In this document: positions 14,230 to 19,293 of the stretch, in pieces
Numbering within the stretch: the stretch's first letter is position 1
How the letters are laid out: each line of letters starts with the position of its first letter
Source: Opitutus sp. GAS368
GTDB taxonomy: Bacteria > Verrucomicrobiota > Verrucomicrobiia > Opitutales > Opitutaceae
Direction of reading: 5' to 3'
Assembly (NCBI GenBank): GCA_945861235.1
Contig: CAMATV010000016.1
Span: forward strand, 1 to 19,293
Length of the DNA: 19,293 nucleotides
Translations under genes and position numbers: made by a program
Notes under the pieces: generated by a model
Database searches by the model: none
The model's input: only the letters and a program-made list of their open reading frames with translations
What the model was told of the DNA's origin: nothing

Positions 14230-16070
14230 AAAAACGCCTTCCGCTCCTCTTCCTCCTGCTCGGCCTCGCGCTCGTCGCTCGCTCCCTCCTGCCCGAGCGC
14301 AATAAAACCGACTTCGACCTCGCCGCTTTCGGTCGCCTCCCCGTCGTCGTCAACGGGCGCGTCAAGCCCGTGGATACCGTCGCCCGCACCGCGCTCGTCG
14401 TCCTTCAGAGCAGCCAGAGCATCGCCGCTCCCGACGAGACCAAGCTCACGCCCAACGAGTGGTTGCTGGACGTCCTCTTTCGCAGCTCACGCGCTGACGC
14501 CTACCAACACTTCGAAATCAACCACCCCGACCTCCTCGCGATTTTCAGCCTCACGCCCGCGGACGGTCGCGCCAAACGTCGCTTCTCGTTTCGCCAGCTC
14601 GAACCAAAAATCGACGAACTCCAGCGCCAAGCCCGCCTCGCCGAGCCCGTCGAAGCCGCGATCCGCACTCCGTTCCAAAAGGCGGTCGCCCAACTCTACG
14701 CCAATCTCGGCCTCTACATCCGTCTCAAGGCCAGCATGGTCGCCCCCGATCACCAAGACTTTCTCAGCGAACTGCTGACGTATCAGAAAAATGTTACCGC
14801 AGGTGTCGCCGCAGTCCGGGCGAAAGAAGCCGGACAGCCCTACGATGCCGCCCTCGCCGCCCAAATGATGGAGTCCGGCGGGCGATTTTCACGCATGGGC
14901 GAACTCGCCTATCTCCTCGCCGTCCCACCCTCCGATGGGGAGAGCAACACCACGGGCTGGAAGAAAGTCGGCGAGTCCCTCCTCGATTCGTTTCCCACTG
15001 GCCAAATCAATCCCGCGATTATGGTCTACGCCGGTTTGGCGCGCACGTGGAAAGCCGATCAGCCGAAAGAATTCAACGAAATCCTCCGCCTCTACCGCGC
15101 GCAGCTCGAAAGAAATTTTCCCCAGTCGCTGGTGAAATGCGACGCCGAGGCGCGCTACAACTCTGCCCAGCCTTTCTACACCGCGATGATTCTCTACGTC
15201 CTCGCGTTTCTGATCGCAGTCATTTCTTGGCTCGTGTGGCCCGACGAGCTCGGTCGCGCGGCTTTCTGGCTCCTCGGGATCGCTTGGGTGCTCGCGACTG
15301 CGGGCCTCCTCGCCCGGATGTGGCTCGAAGGTCGCCCGCCCGTCACGAACCTCTACTCCTCGGCGCTCTTCGTCGGCTGGATCGCCGTCGGTTTCTGCCT
15401 CGCGCTGGAATACATTTATCGCAACGCCATCGGCTCCGTGGCCGGCGGCCTCGTCGGATTTGCGACGCTGCTCATCGGCTACTACCTCTCCCTCGGCGGA
15501 GACACCTTGGAGATGATGCGCGCCGTGCTGGATTCGAACTTCTGGCTCGCGACCCACGTAGTCACGGTAACGGCCGGCTACGGAGCGACCTTCCTCGCGG
15601 GCTTTCTGGCGATCATCTACATTTTCCGCGGCGTCTTCACCAAGTCCCTCGACAAGGCCACCGCCGATGCCCTCTCACGCATGATCTACGGCATCGTGTG
15701 CTTCGCCGCACTGTTCAGCCTCGTCGGCACCATCCTCGGCGGCATCTGGGCCGACCAGTCTTGGGGCCGTTTCTGGGGCTGGGACCCGAAAGAAAACGGT
15801 GCCCTCATGATCGTAATTTGGAACGCCATCTATCTCCACGCGCGCTGGGGCGGATTGGCGAAACAACGCGGTCTCGCCGTCCTTGCCGTCTTCGGTAACG
15901 TTATCACAGCGTGGAGCTGGTTTGGCGTCAACATGCTGGGCGTCGGGCTGCACAGCTACGGCTTCATGGACTCGGCGTTTCCGTGGCTGCTCGCCTTCGC
16001 CGGGAGCCAACTGCTCTGCATCGCCATCGGGAGCATCCCGCTCGCCATGTGGCGTAGCTTCCGGGCTTAG
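14226..16070 (+). CDS. ccsA: Cytochrome c biogenesis protein CcsA/ResC with long N-terminal domain
   Basis: CcsA exports heme and presents it for attachment to apocytochrome c. The heme-handling WWD motif is intact (WGRFWGWDPKENG, residues 513-525). It is flanked by histidines that ligate heme in the family: H444 (LATHVVTVTAGYG) and H576 (GVGLHSYGF); H538 (IYLHARWG) is also present. At least eight membrane segments fill residues 318-610. The first about 315 residues are unusual for minimal CcsA proteins: one N-terminal helix (LPLLFLLLGLALVARSLL), then a mostly soluble domain opening FGRLPVVVNGRVKPVDTVAR. Such extended forms occur in Planctomycetota-Verrucomicrobiota-type and Bacteroidota-type genomes. 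This is the last gene of the lipoprotein-resB-ccsA operon. Confidence 0.95.
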   Translation: MKKRLPLLFLLLGLALVARSLLPERNKTDFDLAAFGRLPVVVNGRVKPVDTVARTALVVLQSSQSIAAPDETKLTPNEWLLDVLFRSSRADAYQHFEINHPDLLAIFSLTPADGRAKRRFSFRQLEPKIDELQRQARLAEPVEAAIRTPFQKAVAQLYANLGLYIRLKASMVAPDHQDFLSELLTYQKNVTAGVAAVRAKEAGQPYDAALAAQMMESGGRFSRMGELAYLLAVPPSDGESNTTGWKKVGESLLDSFPTGQINPAIMVYAGLARTWKADQPKEFNEILRLYRAQLERNFPQSLVKCDAEARYNSAQPFYTAMILYVLAFLIAVISWLVWPDELGRAAFWLLGIAWVLATAGLLARMWLEGRPPVTNLYSSALFVGWIAVGFCLALEYIYRNAIGSVAGGLVGFATLLIGYYLSLGGDTLEMMRAVLDSNFWLATHVVTVTAGYGATFLAGFLAIIYIFRGVFTKSLDKATADALSRMIYGIVCFAALFSLVGTILGGIWADQSWGRFWGWDPKENGALMIVIWNAIYLHARWGGLAKQRGLAVLAVFGNVITAWSWFGVNMLGVGLHSYGFMDSAFPWLLAFAGSQLLCIAIGSIPLAMWRSFRA

Positions 16071-16084
16071 CCGCATCCAGGCAG

Positions 16085-16213
16085 TTGAGGGTTGAGCGTC
16101 CGGTCCGGAGCTGAGCGACCATTTTCAGAGCCAAAAAGCGTACCGTCACACCTGAGCCCAGATCCACCTTTGGCGGCTTTCTCAGCGCTCAGCCCTCAGC
16201 GCTCAGCCCTCAA
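16085..16213. repeat. Tandem and inverted CTCAGC repeats between ccsA and recN
   Basis: CTCAGCGCTCAGCC is duplicated in tandem (16181-16194 and 16195-16208) and followed by a partial third copy. An inverted, one-mismatch copy lies to the left: TTGAGGGTTGAGCG (16085-16098) against CGCTCAGCCCTCAA (16200-16213). In addition, TCAAATCTTGC occurs at 16210-16220 and again at 16266-16276, across the recN stop. The gap 16071-16265 contains no gene. The long inverted pair could fold into a structure between the convergent ccsA and recN transcripts. Confidence 0.6.
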
Positions 16214-16265
16214 ATCTTGCGGGCTTGTGTTGGGAGGCACCAACGTGGCCCGGAGGGAAGTCGCG

Positions 16266-17930
16266 TCAAATCTTGCTCAACAATTCCTCCGCGTGGGCCA
16301 GCGCGCTCTTCGCCTTGCTGTCGCCCAGCATCCGCGCGAGCTCGCTGACCCGGGCCTTCCGACTCGCTTGGATCGGTTCGATGGTCACGACGGCGCGATC
16401 CTTCGATTGATCCTTCGTCACCACCAAATGACACGTCGCCTGCGCCGCGACCTGCGGCAGATGCGTCACGCACAAGACTTGGTGGCTCTGCGCAATCGCG
16501 GCCATTTTCTCCCCGACCACGCGGCCGATCTCACCGCCGACGTTCGCATCGACCTCGTCGAACACGAGCAGCGGAACGCCATCGAGATCGGCCAGGACTG
16601 TTTTCAGCGCGAGCATCACGCGGGCCAGCTCACCGCTCGACGCCACGCGATTCAGGGGTAAGGGAGCCTCCCCTACATTCGGTGAGAACAAAAACTCACA
16701 CCCGCAATCACCGGTTGGCCCCATTTCGGCGAGGCTCACGACACGCACGGAAAAATCCGCCTTCTTGAAACCCAGCTGGGCGATACCCTTGGCCGCAACC
16801 TTGGACAACTCCTTGGCCGCCTTCTCGCGCGCGGTTCGCAACGCCTGCGCCTCTTGCTTCGCCGCCCGCTCCGTCGCGGCAATTTCTTTTTCAAGGCGCG
16901 CGAGTGTGCCCTCGATATCCCCTTGCACCTCGAGCCGTCGCTCGAGCTCATCGCGCGCCGCCATCACGGCGGAAACTTCGCCACCGTGCTTCCGCTTCAA
17001 CTCCTGCCACGTATTCATGCGGGACGTGAGCTGCTCGGCTTGCTCCGGATCGAACTGCAACTGCTGGCTCAACGCCGAAAATTCCGCACCGAGGTCATTC
17101 AATTCCACGGCGGCAGAGGAGAGCCGATCCGCCAACGGCTTGCTCGCTGTGTCGATCAACTCAAGTTGGCGGGCCTCACGCAACAGCGCGCCCACTCGCG
17201 ATTGCACGCCGTCTTCACCCGTCAGGCCCGCCGCCAGCGCCGACGACAACTCAATCAACTCTTGCGCCCGGCTCATGCGCTGAAAATCCCGCTCCAGCGC
17301 CTCGATCGCCTCGTCGGTCAATTCCAGCGCAGCGATGCGGGCGAGTTGATTGCGTAAAAAATCGATCTGCTCGGGCGATAATCTCGTCTCGTGCGCGATC
17401 CGCTCGTGCTCATTCACAGATTCTCGCCAAGTCCGGTATTTCCCCTGATAGGAGGCGAGGGTTGCCCCACAGCGCCCGAACAGATCCAGCAAATCGAGCT
17501 GACAACTTTCCTTGAGTAACCGGCGCGGCTCGCTCGGCCCGTGGAAATCGACCCAATGCTCACCCAATCGCTGCAACGCGGACAGCGTAGCCAGACTACC
17601 GTTGATCGTGATCTTAGGCGCTTTTTCCCGTGCCAGACTGCGCTTGAGGATGAGCAACCCGTCTTCGCACGGCGGAAGCTCGAGTGCACCGAGCACGCCA
17701 GCAATCTGTGTCGGATCCTCGAAATAGAGTGCCGCTTCGACCTCGCAAGACGGGGCTCCCTGTCGAATGACGCTTTTGTCGGCACGTTCGCCCGCTAGCA
17801 GGCTCAGTGCACCCAGCAAGATACTCTTGCCCGCGCCCGTCTCGCCGGTGACGGCGGTGAAGCCGGCCTCAAAGTCGAGTGAGACCTCTTCGAGGAGTGC
17901 GAGATTGCGGATGCGAAGCGATTGTAGCAT
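16266..17930 (-). CDS. recN: DNA repair protein RecN
   Basis: RecN is an SMC-like ATPase that acts early in recombinational repair of double-strand breaks. From ATG 17930 the product has 554 residues and begins MLQSLRIRNLALLEEVSL, the classical RecN start. An upstream in-frame ATG at 17993 would add 21 residues unlike the family. Walker A GETGAGKS is at residues 29-36. The central third (about 150-370) is coiled-coil. The ABC signature is SSGELARVMLALK, and Walker B LLVFDEVDANVGGEIG contains D458-E459. The C-terminus is intact. It converges with ccsA and appears monocistronic. Confidence 0.97.
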   Translation of the reverse strand: MLQSLRIRNLALLEEVSLDFEAGFTAVTGETGAGKSILLGALSLLAGERADKSVIRQGAPSCEVEAALYFEDPTQIAGVLGALELPPCEDGLLILKRSLAREKAPKITINGSLATLSALQRLGEHWVDFHGPSEPRRLLKESCQLDLLDLFGRCGATLASYQGKYRTWRESVNEHERIAHETRLSPEQIDFLRNQLARIAALELTDEAIEALERDFQRMSRAQELIELSSALAAGLTGEDGVQSRVGALLREARQLELIDTASKPLADRLSSAAVELNDLGAEFSALSQQLQFDPEQAEQLTSRMNTWQELKRKHGGEVSAVMAARDELERRLEVQGDIEGTLARLEKEIAATERAAKQEAQALRTAREKAAKELSKVAAKGIAQLGFKKADFSVRVVSLAEMGPTGDCGCEFLFSPNVGEAPLPLNRVASSGELARVMLALKTVLADLDGVPLLVFDEVDANVGGEIGRVVGEKMAAIAQSHQVLCVTHLPQVAAQATCHLVVTKDQSKDRAVVTIEPIQASRKARVSELARMLGDSKAKSALAHAEELLSKI

Positions 17931-17944
17931 GGGATAACAGGCAC

Positions 17945-17975
17945 AAAAAAACCGCCGACATTCAAGCGGCGGTTT
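17945..17975 (-). terminator. Intrinsic terminator reading leftward, just upstream of recN
   Basis: AAACCGCCG (17949-17957) and CGGCGGTTT (17967-17975) form a perfect 9-base stem with a 9-base loop. On the minus strand a run of T follows (complement of the A-run 17945-17951). It would end transcripts entering from the right, but no minus-strand gene is recognisable there. It lies only 15 bases upstream of the recN start codon, so it sits in or next to the recN leader. Confidence 0.7.
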
Positions 17976-17982
17976 CAGATGG

Positions 17983-18201
17983 TGTGACCGCACCTACCGC
18001 GAAGACGACAGCCCGGTGCGCGATCCGAACGCTCCGCCCTGCTACGCGGCGCTGCGCGCGCTGGCGATTTTCCTCTGCGGGCAGCACAAACGCGCCGAGC
18101 GCCGGCCGCAGGATTATCATTTACCGGACTTCCTGCGCTCGGCGCGCAAGCGCAGCACCACGGTGATCCGGTGGAGCACCACCTCGTATCACCCGCCATG
18201 A
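17983..18201 (+). pseudogene. ISAs1-like transposase, 3' remnant
   Basis: The frame reads CDRTYREDDSPVRDPNAP, then YAALRALAIFLC and on to a stop at 18199-18201. This corresponds to the C-terminal end of ISAs1/H-repeat-type transposases (pattern D.tfrEDds..R..nap..laalR.lai.l), including the last catalytic Glu region. Nothing upstream of about 17983 continues the protein: the frame runs straight into the recN terminator hairpin. At least four fifths of the transposase is missing, so this is a dead fragment. The family call rests on pattern memory alone. Confidence 0.6.
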
Positions 18202-18378
18202 GACCGCACCGTCGTCGCCAACGCGAAACCCACCGGCAGGTGCCCCGCGCCAGTGGTGGCGGCGAGGACATAAAAAAGGGTCACACTTTGCAATTTGTAC
18301 TTGCTAGCGACTGAAGGCGCAGGCGTGGAGAGGGCTTGGCAGGAGAACTTAGATTGGAATTCGAGGGGCGAGCTACCC

Positions 18379-18680
18379 TGTGATCAGCCGGAGAGATAGG
18401 TTACACATAGGGCGATGCCCTGGACCAACGTAACCTCCGGCGAAGAGATCAATCGATGCGTGATCCTCGCGCGTTGCGGGCGCTTTACCGTGACCGAGCT
18501 GTGCGAACAGTTCGGCATCAGCCGCGAGACCGGCTACAAACATCTGGAGCGCTGCGCCGCACTCGGTTTGGCGGGCTTGCTGGCAGCGGCGCAGCCACCG
18601 GCCGCACCACTCGGCGCAGCGCACCGACGAAGCGGTCGAGGCACTCATTCTCGCGGAGCGCCGGGCAAGGAGAATTGTGG
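18379..18680 (+). mobile_element. IS481-like insertion sequence, 5' remnant
   Basis: The putative left end, TGTGATCAGCCGGAGAGATA (from 18379), followed by GGTTACAC, resembles the TGTGA...ATAGGTT ends of IS481-type elements. It lies just ahead of the transposase start at 18415. No matching inverted right end is visible downstream, so the element is truncated. The right limit given is where recognisable transposase sequence fades. Confidence 0.5.
18415..18680 (+). pseudogene. IS481-like transposase, frameshifted N-terminal fragment
   Basis: The frame starts MPWTNVT and contains a helix-turn-helix (LCEQFGISRETGYKHL, about residues 31-46) followed by LGLAGLL. This is the layout of IS481/IS3-group transposase N-termini, where MPW starts are common. 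Near 18595-18605 the similarity moves to the +1-shifted frame (RPHHSAQRTDEAVEALILAERR), which matches the usual continuation (R.P...t...v..I...R). The original frame runs on to 18831 as low-complexity Pro/Arg-rich sequence without a catalytic DDE core. It is therefore a broken, truncated gene. Whether the HTH fragment is still expressed is unknown. Confidence 0.65.
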
Positions 18681-18870
18681 TTTACCGACGACTACACCCA
18701 GCCCGCCGCCGCCGCGAGCGAACCGGTCTTCTGGACATAGCCCACCCGCCCCGACGACCAGAGCCACCCACCGGCCGCCGCCGACCCCACCGACCGTGCC
18801 GCCGACACCGCCCAAGCCGCCTCGCGGCTGACGACGTGCCAGCCGACGCACACGAGCCTGCCTGAGAAAA

Positions 18871-18898
18871 TTCTAAAAACGCTGTTCTAAAAACGCTG
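18871..18898 (+). repeat. 14-base perfect tandem duplication
   Basis: TTCTAAAAACGCTG occurs twice back to back (18871-18884 and 18885-18898). It is more AT-rich than its surroundings and lies just right of the decayed IS481 fragment. It could mark a rearrangement junction or replication slippage. Confidence 0.75.
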
Positions 18899-18951
18899 GC
18901 TCCTTGACTCCGAGCGGTCCGGAGGTCAGCACCCGTACGCCCCACCCCGCG

Positions 18952-18976
18952 CTGCTTGCCCCCAAACGGCAAGCAG
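18952..18976. repeat. Short hairpin with GCTTGCC/GGCAAGC core
   Basis: CTGCTTGCC (18952-18960) and GGCAAGCAG (18968-18976) make a perfect 9-base stem with a 7-base loop, CCCAAAC. There is no T-run, so it is a poor terminator. The 7-base core is shared with the inverted repeat in apbE (535-596), which hints at one REP-like family; the match is short and may be chance. Confidence 0.5.
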
Positions 18977-19276
18977 AGCCTCGATTCGCGCCCGCCCCCC
19001 CCCCTTCCGTCGCAGTTGTTCCCCGCCCCAAATCCCCCTCATCAGCCGAACCCGCCGCCCTCTCAAAATCGACTGATTTACGGCTAACTCATCCAGCTCC
19101 CACCATGCCCCTCCTGTTAAGCCCCTCCCCCGCAAATCCAGTTACCTAGGAGCAAGACCTCCCTTGGTGTTTTCGCCCTCTCTCCCTTACGCACTCTCGG
19201 GTCTCATCCCCGTGAAAATTCAATTCTGTCTCAGCAGTAGCCATCCATAAACTCAGATCCCCAACCCACCGCATCC

Positions 19277-19293
19277 ATGAAAATCGTATCGAT
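19277..19293 (+). CDS. Possible start of a downstream gene (3' end outside window)
   Basis: ATG AAA ATC GTA TCG (MKIVS) begins 17 bases before the window end, after about 400 bases without genes. The context CCGCATCC-ATGAAA is a plausible start for this genome. Too little is visible to say more. Confidence 0.3.

Larger units (their letters stand above)
18866..19276. other. Gene-free, C-rich stretch
   Basis: Beyond the tandem repeat and hairpin I see no gene. From about 18985 the plus strand is strikingly C-rich and G-poor, with a run of ten C at 18995-19004 and blocks such as CCCCGCCCCAAATCCCCC. The short open frames here are Pro/Ser-rich artefacts of composition. The right part should include the promoter of the gene that may start at 19277, but I cannot place it. 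Confidence 0.5.

Noticed and set aside
17975..18271. Minus-strand frame of 98 codons as the gene ended by the 17945-17975 terminator
   Set aside because: The translation is Arg/Cys/Trp-rich noise opposite the ISAs1-like remnant, whose plus-strand frame explains the sequence better.
18677..18865. Arg/Pro-rich frame of 62 codons after the IS481 fragment
   Set aside because: It continues the shifted transposase frame into composition-driven sequence. No catalytic motif or domain is visible.

Overview
The window is GC-rich bacterial DNA, about 19.3 kb, with dense and often overlapping genes (ATGA/GTGA junctions) and almost no recognisable Shine-Dalgarno sequences. Composition, the mix of gene families, the short GC-rich palindromic repeats between genes, and a System II cytochrome c assembly set led by a lipoprotein all fit a Verrucomicrobiota member, perhaps Opitutaceae. 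That placement is inference from general resemblance, not from a marker-gene tree.

Left part (1-5514, all plus strand): the 3' end of a NosR/NapH-like membrane iron-sulfur protein overlaps apbE (FMN transferase), which suggests a flavinylated membrane electron-transfer module cut by the window edge. A small one-helix membrane protein follows, then the GTPase gene ychF, a secreted TPR protein, and a secreted purple-acid-phosphatase-like metallophosphoesterase. A 440-base gap holds a long palindromic repeat with perfect 23-base arms.

Middle (5955-12174): a cytosolic PAS-PAS-PP2C (SpoIIE/RsbU type) phosphatase gene converges, with one base between stop codons, on a six-gene minus-strand operon, pxpB-pxpC-pxpA-DUF969-DUF979-pcp. 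It encodes the ATP-dependent 5-oxoprolinase (PxpABC), pyroglutamyl-peptidase I (Pcp) and a pair of uncharacterised polytopic membrane proteins. The simplest reading is a complete pyroglutamate salvage unit: Pcp releases 5-oxoproline from blocked peptides, PxpABC turns it into glutamate, and the DUF969/DUF979 pair probably moves the peptide or 5-oxoproline across the membrane. This is the best candidate in the window for an under-described system.

Right part (12446-17930): a lipoprotein gene, resB and ccsA are joined by ATGA overlaps and form a System II (Ccs) cytochrome c maturation operon. It faces a minus-strand recN. To the right of recN (17945-18900) is an insertion-sequence graveyard: a lone hairpin terminator, the 3' tail of an ISAs1-like transposase, and the frameshifted 5' part of an IS481-like element. 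After a tandem repeat, a hairpin and a C-rich gene-free stretch, the last 17 bases may open another gene. I saw no rRNA, tRNA or CRISPR array.
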